From NCBI GenBank assembly GCA_015478665.1, contig JADMII010000001.1, forward strand, positions 62,001 to 126,000: 64,000 nucleotides of DNA, in the 5' to 3' direction. The stretch is from Dehalococcoidia bacterium (GTDB lineage: Bacteria > Chloroflexota > Dehalococcoidia > DSTF01 > JACRBR01). The notes below the pieces were generated by a model. It saw nothing but the letters and a program-made list of their open reading frames with translations, searched no databases and was not told the origin of the DNA. Made by a program: the position numbers and the translations under genes. Positions 8,724 to 16,095 of this stretch are shown here, in pieces (the stretch's first letter is position 1; each line of letters starts with the position of its first letter).

Positions 8724-8882
8724 ATCGTCCTCCCCTGCTCAGCCGCGCCGCCGGTCAGATGCCGGCGAGTCGCGATAGCGCTCAGCAGCGCCATCCACAC
8801 GCCGGCCTCGAGCCGCCGGCCTCCGCGCAGAAACGCCGGCCAGTAGCTGGCGCCCCGGCCGCCGAGACATACTGCCGGCAAC

Positions 8883-9995
8883 ATGGCGGGCCAGCGGACC
8901 ATCCTGCACGCGGACATGGACGCCTTCTACGCGTCGGTCGAGCAGCGCGACCGGCCCGAGCTGCGCGGCCGGCCGGTAGTCGTCGGCGGCGCGCCGGAGG
9001 CGCGCGGCGTCGTCGCCGCCGCCTCGTACGAGGCGCGCGCGTTCGGAGTGCGGTCGGCGCTGCCGATGAGTCGCGCCCTCCGGCTCTGCCCGGAGGCGGT
9101 GCGCGTGTCGCCGCGGTTCGACCGCTACGGCGAGGTGTCGCGCCAGGTGATGGCGGTGTTTCGGTCGATGACGCCGCTGATCGAACCGCTCTCGCTCGAC
9201 GAGGCGTTCCTCGATATCACCATGCAGACGACGGCGCACGGCGGCGCCGAAGCGGCGGCTCGGCGGCTGAAGGCGGAAGTGCGGCGAGTGACGGCGCTCA
9301 ACGTGTCGATCGGCGGCGGCGCGAACAAGACGGTGGCGAAGATCGCGTCCGATGCAGGCAAGCCGGACGGGCTGCTGATCGTCGCCGCCGGCGCCGAACG
9401 CGCGTTCCTCGCACCGCTGCCCATCCGCGCGCTGTCGGGCATCGGCCCGAAGGCGGAGGCGCTGCTGACGGCGGCGGGCATCCGGACGATCGGCGAGCTC
9501 GCCGAGGCCGACGCCGGGCAGCTGGAGCGCATGTTCGGCTCGCGTGGCGTGCAGCTCCGGGAGATGGCGCGCGGCATCGACCAACGGCCGGTGGAGCCGG
9601 TACAGGAGCGCAAGTCGATCAGCGCCGAGACGACATTCGCGCACGACGTCGTCGATGGCAGCGACCTGCGTCAGGAGCTGCGGCGGCTGGCCGATGAGGC
9701 TGCGCGCCGGCTGCGGGAGCGGCGCATGCGGGCGCGGACGATCGTCCTGAAGTTGCGATATAGCAACTTTCGCACCATCACCCGGCGCGCGACGCGCGCC
9801 CAGCCCACGGACGAGCGCGACGTCATCGCCGGCGAAGCCGAGCGTCTGCTGGATGTGGTCGTCGAGCCGGGCGACCGCTTCCGCTTGATCGGTGTGACGT
9901 GCGGCCACCTCTCAGGCCTCGAGGCGAGCGGACAGCTGTCGCTCTGGGCGCCGGGTGACGCGCGTGCAACGCCTGCGGGCGACGCGAAGTTATGA
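8883..9995 (+). CDS. dinB: DNA polymerase IV (Y-family)
   Basis: Error-prone translesion polymerase, 370 residues. Metal-binding motifs: HADMDAFYASVEQ (D11, D13) and SLDEAFLD (104-111, D106/E107). YEARAFGVRSALPMSRA and the helix-hairpin-helix IRALSGIGPKAEALLTAAGI are typical, and a little-finger domain follows (SISAETTFAHDV onward). The last residues (QLSLWAPGD) resemble a beta-clamp binding peptide. The start ATG at 8883 puts the first catalytic Asp at residue 11. It stands alone on the plus strand with no SOS box visible to me. Confidence 0.95.
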   Translation: MAGQRTILHADMDAFYASVEQRDRPELRGRPVVVGGAPEARGVVAAASYEARAFGVRSALPMSRALRLCPEAVRVSPRFDRYGEVSRQVMAVFRSMTPLIEPLSLDEAFLDITMQTTAHGGAEAAARRLKAEVRRVTALNVSIGGGANKTVAKIASDAGKPDGLLIVAAGAERAFLAPLPIRALSGIGPKAEALLTAAGIRTIGELAEADAGQLERMFGSRGVQLREMARGIDQRPVEPVQERKSISAETTFAHDVVDGSDLRQELRRLADEAARRLRERRMRARTIVLKLRYSNFRTITRRATRAQPTDERDVIAGEAERLLDVVVEPGDRFRLIGVTCGHLSGLEASGQLSLWAPGDARATPAGDAKL

Positions 9996-10420
9996 CGAGC
10001 CGCCGACACGACGACAGCGCGGGCGCGGCGATGCAGCGGATGCAATGTCTTCTCACCGCGCTTCCCCTCGATGCGCCGCTCCCGGCTGCCGCTGGAGAGC
10101 GCGCGACCACTCGTGCAAGCTACCTTCGCGGCAGCTGCGCAGCACCCTTCCGGCGGCGCGGCGTCACCGTTCGGTCTTCAGGCGTCACCCCGCGTCCAGC
10201 CTCTGCCTGCTGAGAGAGTTCGTCTGGCGCAACCGTAGCAGGACGGCGCGTTCAACTGACGCATCACTGCCGCGCCCAGCGCCGCGCAACTCGGTCTTCA
10301 CGCGTCAGACGCCTCCAGCTTCTCCCTGCGGAGACAACTCGTCCGTCGCAGCCGTGCCAGGATGGCGCGTTCAACTGACGCGCGCCACCGCCGCGCGGCG
10401 CTGACGCCGGGCCATCGGCT
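9996..10420. other. non-coding interval with imperfect tandem repeat
   Basis: 425 bases between two convergent genes with no convincing gene. Its main content is the two-unit repeat annotated at 10172-10411; the first 175 bases show no clear element. Confidence 0.6.
10172..10411. repeat. two-unit imperfect 120-bp tandem repeat
   Basis: The unit beginning CGGTCTTCA at 10172 recurs at 10292. Both units carry, in the same order, a CTCC/CCAGC block, a TCGTC...CGCA block, and the identical string GGCGCGTTCAACTGACGC near the end. Unit length is 120 bases with many substitutions, so the duplication is old. Confidence 0.65.
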
Positions 10421-10831
10421 TCAGGCGCGCCGCCGGAGCGCGATCACCGGGATCCTGCGCGCCGTATTCTTCTGGTACTCGGCGAAGTTCGGCATCAGTT
10501 TCGACTGGCGGGCGTACAGGCGGTCGCGCTCGTCGCCGTGGACCACCTCGGCGGTGGCCTCAAAGCGCTCCTTGCCGCGCTCGACGGTGACCTGCGGATG
10601 CGCGAGCAGGTTGAAGTACCAGGCCGGATGCCTCGGCGCGCCACCCATCGATGCGAAGACGTAGATGTTGCCTCCGTCCTCGAGCGGCACAAGCGGCGTC
10701 GTATGCGCGCGCCCGCTGCAAGCGCCGGTGGTCGTCAGGAGCACGAGGTGCGCGCACGAGAACGATCCACCGACGCGGCCATCGTTCGCGCGGAACTCGT
10801 CGATGATCTTGCGGTTGAAGTCGTTCGCCAC
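10421..10831 (-). CDS. F420-dependent nitroreductase family protein (Ddn/DUF385-like)
   Basis: 136-residue split-barrel protein with the family pattern GRAHTTPLVPLEDGG, then VFASMGGAPRHPAWYFNLLA and a PQVTVERG strand. Relatives in mycobacteria and Chloroflexota use reduced deazaflavin F420 to reduce nitro compounds, quinones or other substrates. This suggests, but does not prove, that the organism makes F420. Start ATG at 10831. It ends beside the tandem repeat and begins about 60 bases from the tRNA-Gly fragment that bounds the mer island. Confidence 0.82.
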   Translation of the reverse strand: MANDFNRKIIDEFRANDGRVGGSFSCAHLVLLTTTGACSGRAHTTPLVPLEDGGNIYVFASMGGAPRHPAWYFNLLAHPQVTVERGKERFEATAEVVHGDERDRLYARQSKLMPNFAEYQKNTARRIPVIALRRRA

Positions 10832-10892
10832 GCTGGCGGTCTGTCACCCGCTGGCGTCGCCGCAAATGGCCCGAAGCGCCGCGGCGAAGGAC

Positions 10893-10937
10893 TGGAGCGG
10901 GAGACGAGACTCGAACTCGCGACCCTTTGCTTGGGAA
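10893..10937 (-). other. displaced 3' half of tRNA-Gly (left att-like repeat)
   Basis: 45 bases that match the 3' half of tRNA-Gly(CCC) at 13162-13206 in 41 of 45 positions, from the anticodon loop to CCA. The match stops sharply at the anticodon loop; no 5' half follows, so it is not a working tRNA. The four differences are two compensating base-pair changes in the T stem. Confidence 0.8.
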
Positions 10938-11056
10938 CAAGTTAGGGGTTCTGCAAGCTGCTCCAGATTCGAAACTAGGCCCGAAATCTATGCAAGCTGC
11001 ACCTCATTAGGCGCACATCTCGCGGTCACTTTCGGCACGCTGCCGGGTCGATCCTA

Positions 11057-11557
11057 TCACAGATCAGAACGCAAAAGGACGCCTTCGGTTTCCTTCCCAT
11101 TGGACCGGCGTCGAGGTCGGACCGCGCTGATTGGCGTGCTCTCCTCACTGACCAAACCCACGCACGCGCACGGGGTCATTCCCGGGACCTTGCGGCTGCG
11201 CGGGCTCATCGAGCGAACGCCTTCCAGGATGGCGCGGAGACGTTCACGCGTCCGACGGAGCTTACGCATGCGCTCTTCGATTCGCGCTACGGAACCCTCG
11301 ATGTTTGCTGTCAGCGCTTGGCGAACTTCCCCGCATGCCGCGTCGTGCGCGACCCGCACGATATCCGCCACCTGCTCCAGCGGCAGCTCCAGCTCGCGGA
11401 GCCCGTGTGCGAGCTTGAGGGCCGCCAGGTGTCCCTCGTCGTAGTCCCGGTATCGATTTGAACGTCGGATCGGCCGCGGCAGCACGCCTATCCGCTCGTA
11501 GTAGCGAATCGTATCGATGCTGAGCCCGCTGGCCCTGGCTGCCTCGGCGATGTTCAT
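11057..11557 (-). CDS. merR: MerR-family metal-responsive regulator
   Basis: 166 residues: a MerR winged helix (MNIAEAARASGLSIDTIRYY, then GVLPRPIRRSNRYRDYD), a dimerisation helix (about 75-115) and a C-terminal tail. The frame opens ten codons earlier, but the ATG at 11557 has a perfect AGGAGGT ribosome site and starts right at the DNA-binding domain. Cysteines sit at 75, 130 and 132. C75 matches the first Hg(II) ligand of classical MerR, but the second and third are spaced differently, so mercury specificity is inferred from the divergent merA and the operator between them. Confidence 0.85.
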   Translation of the reverse strand: MNIAEAARASGLSIDTIRYYERIGVLPRPIRRSNRYRDYDEGHLAALKLAHGLRELELPLEQVADIVRVAHDAACGEVRQALTANIEGSVARIEERMRKLRRTRERLRAILEGVRSMSPRSRKVPGMTPCACVGLVSEESTPISAVRPRRRSNGKETEGVLLRSDL

Positions 11558-11566
11558 GGCACCTCC

Positions 11567-11597
11567 TTGACTCTGGAGCGGCTCCATAGTTTAGCGT
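11567..11597 (+). promoter_or_regulatory. mer operator/promoter
   Basis: TTGACT (11567-11572) and TAGCGT (11592-11597) are separated by 19 bases, the overlong spacer that MerR-type activators untwist. A dyad is centred at 11580, with 9 of 10 bases matching between 11570-11579 and 11581-11590. It sits between the divergent merR and merA starts, as in known mer operons. Confidence 0.8.
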
Positions 11598-11639
11598 TGT
11601 CTAGGGAGGCGCCGGTAAGACGCCCCGGAGGAGGCTACG

Positions 11640-13049
11640 ATGCGCGAATACGACTACATCATCATCGGCGGCGGCGCCGGCGCGTTCGCGGCCGCAACGA
11701 GAGCGAACGACGTGGGCGTCCGGAGCGTGTTGATCAACGACGGGTTACCACTAGGCGGTACCTGCGTGAACGTCGGCTGCGTCCCCAGCAAGCATCTTCT
11801 CGCCGTCGGCGACGAGTACTACTACCCGCAGCGGCCCGTGTTCGATGCGCTGAAGAACGGCCACAAGGCGGCGTTCGACTTCGGCGCGGCCATCCGCGAG
11901 AAGCGCTTGCTCATCGATCAGATCCGCGCCTCGAACTACAGCGACGTGCTGGCGAGCTTCAACGGCCTGGTCGAACTGATCGTAGGCCGGGCGCAGTTCG
12001 TGTCGCCGCAGGAAGTCGAGGTCAACGGCGAGCGCGTGCGGGGAAGCAAGTTCTTGATCGCGACCGGCTCGCGGCCGTCGGTCTTGCCGTTCCCCGGCAT
12101 CGAAGGAGTGGACTACCTGACGAACCGTACGGCGATGGAACTGGAGACGCTGCCGGCCTCGATGATCGTGATCGGCGCCGGTCCCATCGGCCTTGAGCTT
12201 GGGCAGATGTTCCTCCACTTCGGCACAAAGGTGACGGTGCTGGAGAAGATCCCGCAGATCCTCCCGCGGGTCGAGCCGGAGGTGGCGGCCGAGTTGCAGC
12301 GCTCGCTGGAGGCGGAAGGGATGCAGATCCACTGCGCCTGCGAGATCAAGCGCGTCTGGCAGCAGGGCACGCGACGCTTCGTCGAGGCCGACGTCTTGGG
12401 CGAGTTGCGCACCTTCGAGGCAGACCAACTCCTGCTGGCGACGGGCGTCGTGCCCAACAGCGACGGCATGGGCCTGGAAGCCGCAGGCATGCGGGTGAAT
12501 GCGCGCGGCTTCATCGAGACCGATCCCTTCCTGGAGACGAGCACGCCCGGCATCTACGCCGCCGGCGATGTCGTAGGGAAGGCGTTTCTCGAGACCGTCG
12601 CCGCGAAGGAAGGCGCGACTGCCGCCGCTAACGCCCTCGGCGCCGCGGGCAAGACGATCAACTACGAGCACGTCCCGGCGGCCGTCTTCACCAACCCCCA
12701 AGTGGCGATGGTGGGGCTCACCGAGGAGCAGGAGGTGGAACGCTTCGGCGCCTGCTCGTGCCGTACCGTCGAGGTCGCGCGCATTCCGAAGGCGCAGGCG
12801 GTGAAGGAGACGCGCGGCCTCATCAAGATGGTGATCCATCCGGAGACCAGCGTGATCCTCGGTGTGCACATCGTGGCGCCGATGGCGGCCGACCTGATCC
12901 ACGAGGCGACGCTCGCGGTGAAGTTCGGGCTGACGGTGGACGACATCATCGACACCGTGCACGTGTTCCCGACGCTGAGCGAGGGTATCAAGCTCGCGGC
13001 CCAGGCCTTCACGCGTGACATCAGCGTAATGAGCTGCTGCATCGTCTGA
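11640..13049 (+). CDS. merA: mercuric reductase MerA
   Basis: FAD-dependent pyridine nucleotide-disulfide oxidoreductase that reduces Hg(II) to volatile Hg(0) with NADPH. Of 469 residues: FAD-binding GGGAGA near 10-15, the redox-active GGTCVNVGCVPSK (C42/C47), an NADPH-binding IGAGPIGLELGQ, and the C-terminal vicinal pair SCCIV (C466/C467) that hands mercury to the active site and separates MerA from lipoamide dehydrogenases. There is no fused N-terminal metal-binding domain. A GGAGGAGG ribosome site precedes the ATG. Divergent from merR and the main cargo of the island. Confidence 0.95.
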   Translation: MREYDYIIIGGGAGAFAAATRANDVGVRSVLINDGLPLGGTCVNVGCVPSKHLLAVGDEYYYPQRPVFDALKNGHKAAFDFGAAIREKRLLIDQIRASNYSDVLASFNGLVELIVGRAQFVSPQEVEVNGERVRGSKFLIATGSRPSVLPFPGIEGVDYLTNRTAMELETLPASMIVIGAGPIGLELGQMFLHFGTKVTVLEKIPQILPRVEPEVAAELQRSLEAEGMQIHCACEIKRVWQQGTRRFVEADVLGELRTFEADQLLLATGVVPNSDGMGLEAAGMRVNARGFIETDPFLETSTPGIYAAGDVVGKAFLETVAAKEGATAAANALGAAGKTINYEHVPAAVFTNPQVAMVGLTEEQEVERFGACSCRTVEVARIPKAQAVKETRGLIKMVIHPETSVILGVHIVAPMAADLIHEATLAVKFGLTVDDIIDTVHVFPTLSEGIKLAAQAFTRDISVMSCCIV

Positions 13050-13081
13050 GCGATTGAGCGCCACAGACTCGGAGTCTAACG

Positions 13082-13161
13082 ATGGCTGAAGCGTCCGCCG
13101 TACTGAAGGTGCAGGGCATGACCTGCACCCGGGGCGACGTGGCGGTTGGGGATGGGAGCAG
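13082..13161 (+). pseudogene. truncated heavy-metal-associated (MerP/HMA-like) domain
   Basis: An ATG at 13082, 32 bases after merA, begins ASAVLKVQGMTC, the first strand and the GMTC metal-site start of an HMA domain, but the second cysteine and the remaining 50 or so residues are missing. The coding sense runs straight into the tRNA-Gly repeat, so the gene was cut by the island boundary. Confidence 0.6.
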
Positions 13162-13237
13162 TGGAGCGGGAGACCGGACTCGAACCGGCGACCCTTTGCT
13201 TGGGAAGCAAATGCTCTACCAACTGAGCTACTCCCGC
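13162..13237 (-). tRNA. tRNA-Gly (anticodon CCC)
   Basis: 76 bases including an encoded CCA. Acceptor GCGGGAG, D arm, anticodon stem TTTGC/GCAAA with loop TTCCCAA, and T loop TTCGAGT all pair correctly. Its 3' half is duplicated at 10893-10937, marking it as the integration site of the mer island. Confidence 0.97.
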
Positions 13238-13330
13238 TCGCTCCGCCATTCTACCGCGGCCCGCATCGTCCCGCGCCCACGGTCGCCCGCGCGCAGCCGC
13301 CGGACGCTGCTGCCCGACCGTACGCCGCAC

Positions 13331-14590
13331 CTAATACAGCGCCTGCGCGATCAGCGCTTCCGCGATCTCCTCGTCGCTCATGCCGAGGATCTCCCTGCAC
13401 ACGAGCTCGTTGTGCTCGCCCAGCAGCGGCGCCGGCGACCGCAGCACGCCGGGCGTCTTCGAAAGCCGGAACGGAGGGCCGTCGTAGGCCGTGCGACCGG
13501 CCTCCGGATGGTCGAGATAGACGTAGTAGCCGCGCGCCTTCAGATGCTCGTCTTGCAGCATGTCGCGCGCGTTCTGCACGACGCCCGCCGGCACCCCCTG
13601 CGACTGCAGCAGCGCCATCACCTCCTCCGCCGGCCGGCCGGCCGTCCAGCCGCTGATCTGCGCGTCGATCTCATCCTCGTGCGCCTTGCGTCCGGCATGC
13701 GAGCCGAAGCGCTCGTCCTTCGCCCACGCCGGGCTGCCCATCGCCGCAACCAGCCCCCACCACTGGGCGTCGTCGAAGACAGCGATCGCGCACCAGCGGT
13801 CCTCCGGCTGTCCGTTCCACTCGCCGTCGCGGCAGCGGAAGGCGCCGTGCGGCGCCGCGTGCGGCAGCCGGTTCCCGGCGCGCGTCTCGACGCGCCCGTT
13901 CACCGTGCAGTCCATCAGCGCCGGCGCCAGCGGCGCGACCGACGATTCGATCTGCGCGAGCTCGATGCGCTGGCCGTGGCCGGTCTTGCGCCGATGATGC
14001 AGCGCGGCGAGGATCGCGACGAGCGTGTGCCCCGGGTTGATTACGTAGTCCGGGTAGTTCGTGCCGATGCCCATCGGCGGCCGCTCCGGGAAGCCGCACA
14101 GCTCGTTGTAGCCGGTGATCGGCGAGAGCACGGCGCCGAAGCCCATGAAGTCCTTGTGCGGCCCGTCGTACCCCTGCATCGGCTGATAGACGGCGATGAT
14201 GTCCGGCCGCAGCCGCACGAGCTCCTCGTACAGCAGCCCCCAGCGCTCGATGATGCGCGGCGTGAAGTTCGTGAGGAAGATGTCGGACCAGGCGATGAGC
14301 TTCTCCGCCATCCGCTTGCCGAGCGGCGTGTTGAGGTTCAGCGTCAGATCCAGCTTGCCGGCGTTGTAGTTGTTGAAGTAGCCGCTGACGTTGTACGTAT
14401 TCTTCCCCGGCGGGAACGGCCCGACGCTGCGCAGCCCGTCGAGGTGGGCCTCCGACTCCACGCGTACGACCGTCGCGCCGAACGTCGCCAGATTCTCCGC
14501 GCAGATGGGGCCGGCGCCGAACCACGAGAAATCGGCGACCTTGATCCCGGACAGCGGCTGCCCCCTCGTCGGCGTCGCATCGATGCTCAT
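13331..14590 (-). CDS. CaiB/BaiF family III CoA-transferase
   Basis: 419 residues with the family's N-terminal block (SGIKVADFSWFGAGP, then GATVVRVES), DLTLNLNTPLGK, and the C-terminal region GPPFRLSKTP followed by LGEHNE. These enzymes move CoA between carboxylic acids, for example formyl-, carnitine- or succinyl-type donors; the substrate here cannot be read. The frame is open upstream, but the ATG at 14590 shares a base with the stop of the amidase gene (TAATG) and starts just before the conserved domain. Last gene of a five- to six-gene minus-strand operon that also holds a second CoA-transferase. Confidence 0.9.
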   Translation of the reverse strand: MSIDATPTRGQPLSGIKVADFSWFGAGPICAENLATFGATVVRVESEAHLDGLRSVGPFPPGKNTYNVSGYFNNYNAGKLDLTLNLNTPLGKRMAEKLIAWSDIFLTNFTPRIIERWGLLYEELVRLRPDIIAVYQPMQGYDGPHKDFMGFGAVLSPITGYNELCGFPERPPMGIGTNYPDYVINPGHTLVAILAALHHRRKTGHGQRIELAQIESSVAPLAPALMDCTVNGRVETRAGNRLPHAAPHGAFRCRDGEWNGQPEDRWCAIAVFDDAQWWGLVAAMGSPAWAKDERFGSHAGRKAHEDEIDAQISGWTAGRPAEEVMALLQSQGVPAGVVQNARDMLQDEHLKARGYYVYLDHPEAGRTAYDGPPFRLSKTPGVLRSPAPLLGEHNELVCREILGMSDEEIAEALIAQALY

Positions 14591-16095
14591 TACGATCCCT
14601 CCAGCGCGCGTGCTCGTTCCGTGTAGGCGGGCGGCGGGATGAAGCCGCCGATGACGTCCGCGAGCCGGCGCGCGATGTCGATCGGCGTCCGGTCCTCGAG
14701 GTATGGCCCGATGATCTGCACGCCGACAGGCAGCCCGGCGGACGTCAGTCCCGCCGGCGCCACGCTCGCCGGCAAGTACGCGGCGCCGGCCAGTCCCGCC
14801 CACGCCAGGATCTCGATCGACGGCCGGCGCTGGCCGTCGACCTCCACCGTGCGCGCGCCCGGCGGCACGCTGTGGTCATGCGCGAAGGCGGCGGTCGGCG
14901 CCACCGGGCAGATCAGCGCGTCGAAGTCACGGAAGAGCGCGGCCCAGCGCGCCCGCAGCTGCGCCCGCTCTTCGTTCGCCTGCAACCAATCGCGATGCCG
15001 CTGCGTGACGTTCCGCGCGAAGAGCCCCTCCCACGACGCCTCCGCCGCGGCCGGCGCCTCCGCGCGCCGTCGCAGCATCTCGAACGTCTCCTCCGGCAGA
15101 CCGGCCGCGATCGCGGGATGCATCAGGCGCCCGAAGAGGTCGGTGGCTTCGCCGAGCGTCACGCCGGGGCGCGCGCCTTCGTCGACGGTGACGCCGGCCG
15201 AGCGCAGCGATTCGACGACGGCGACGAGCCGCCGCAGCACCTCGCCGTCGACGGGCGCCGCGGCGTCGTCGAGCCAGGCGGCGATCCGGTATGCGCGCAA
15301 GGACGTGCGGCGCGGCGGCGGCAGGCGCAGCTTCCAGGCGACGGCGCCGGCGTCGTCGGGGCCGGCGAGCACGTCCATGCCGAGGTCGAGGTCATCGGCG
15401 CTGCGCCCCATCGGCCCGAGCACGCTGATGTCCGCCGCTGAGAGCGAGCCCGGCATGCCCGGGATGTGGCCGCGCTTGGGGATCAGCCCGAACGTCGGCT
15501 TGTGTCCGTAGACACCGCAGTAGTGCGCGGGGTTGCGGATCGAGCCGCCGATGTCGCTTCCGGCCTCGAAGCCCGTCAGCCCGGCCGCAAGCGCGGCCGC
15601 GGAGCCGCCCGACGAGCCGCCGGGGACGCGGCTCAGATCCCATGGGTTGTTCGTCGTGCCGAAGACATCGTTGTAGCTCTGGAAGTCGGCAGCGAACGCC
15701 GGCAGGTTGGTCTTGCCGAAGATCACCGCGCCGGCGACGCGCAGCCGCGCGATCGCATCGGCGTCGCGACCCGGCACATGGTCGGCGAGCGCCGGGGCGC
15801 CGCAGGTCGTGCGCATGCCGGCGGTCTCGTACGAGTCCTTCACCGTCATCGGCAGCCCGTGCAGCACGCCTCGCGTCACGCCGCGCGCCGTCTCGTCGTC
15901 GGCCCGCTGCGCTTCGGCCCGCGCACGCTCGCCGTCGAGGGTGACGACAGCGTTCAGCTGCGGGTTGTAGCGCTCGATGCGCCCGAGGTAGAGGTCGAGC
16001 AGCTCGCGGCTGGAGACGCGCTTCTCACGCAGCATGCGCGCGAGGTTGGTCGCCGACTCGAAGGCCAGGTCCGGCACCGCCGCCTCCTCGCTCAT
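14590..16095 (-). CDS. amidase signature family hydrolase
   Basis: 501 residues of the amidase-signature fold with its Ser-cisSer-Lys apparatus: the catalytic Lys in LPMTVKDS (about K86), GGSSGGSAAALAAG (159-172), and the nucleophile in GSDIGGSIRNPA (about S185). The C-terminal LPVGVQIIGP and related blocks are normal. It hydrolyses a carboxamide or ester; being placed between two CoA-transferases suggests release of a free acid that is then activated with CoA. Start at the ATG at 16095, overlapping the upstream CoA-transferase stop (ATGA). GatA is unlikely since gatB/gatC are absent. Confidence 0.88.
   Translation of the reverse strand: MSEEAAVPDLAFESATNLARMLREKRVSSRELLDLYLGRIERYNPQLNAVVTLDGERARAEAQRADDETARGVTRGVLHGLPMTVKDSYETAGMRTTCGAPALADHVPGRDADAIARLRVAGAVIFGKTNLPAFAADFQSYNDVFGTTNNPWDLSRVPGGSSGGSAAALAAGLTGFEAGSDIGGSIRNPAHYCGVYGHKPTFGLIPKRGHIPGMPGSLSAADISVLGPMGRSADDLDLGMDVLAGPDDAGAVAWKLRLPPPRRTSLRAYRIAAWLDDAAAPVDGEVLRRLVAVVESLRSAGVTVDEGARPGVTLGEATDLFGRLMHPAIAAGLPEETFEMLRRRAEAPAAAEASWEGLFARNVTQRHRDWLQANEERAQLRARWAALFRDFDALICPVAPTAAFAHDHSVPPGARTVEVDGQRRPSIEILAWAGLAGAAYLPASVAPAGLTSAGLPVGVQIIGPYLEDRTPIDIARRLADVIGGFIPPPAYTERARALEGS

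Larger units (their letters stand above)
10893..13206. mobile_element. mercury-resistance genomic island in tRNA-Gly
   Basis: About 2.3 kb bounded by 45-bp direct repeats of the tRNA-Gly 3' half (10893-10937 and 13162-13206), which is the layout left by site-specific integration into a tRNA gene. The cargo is merR, merA and a truncated heavy-metal-binding domain. No integrase or excisionase is visible, so this is a stripped remnant or an element mobilised in trans. 10938-11056 contains no gene. Confidence 0.72.

Noticed and set aside
10893-10969. A second tRNA-Gly gene
   Set aside because: Only the 3' half is present; beyond the anticodon loop nothing pairs, so it is a displaced fragment.
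14590-16095. GatA subunit of the tRNA amidotransferase
   Set aside because: No gatB or gatC nearby, and the gene sits inside a CoA-transferase operon.
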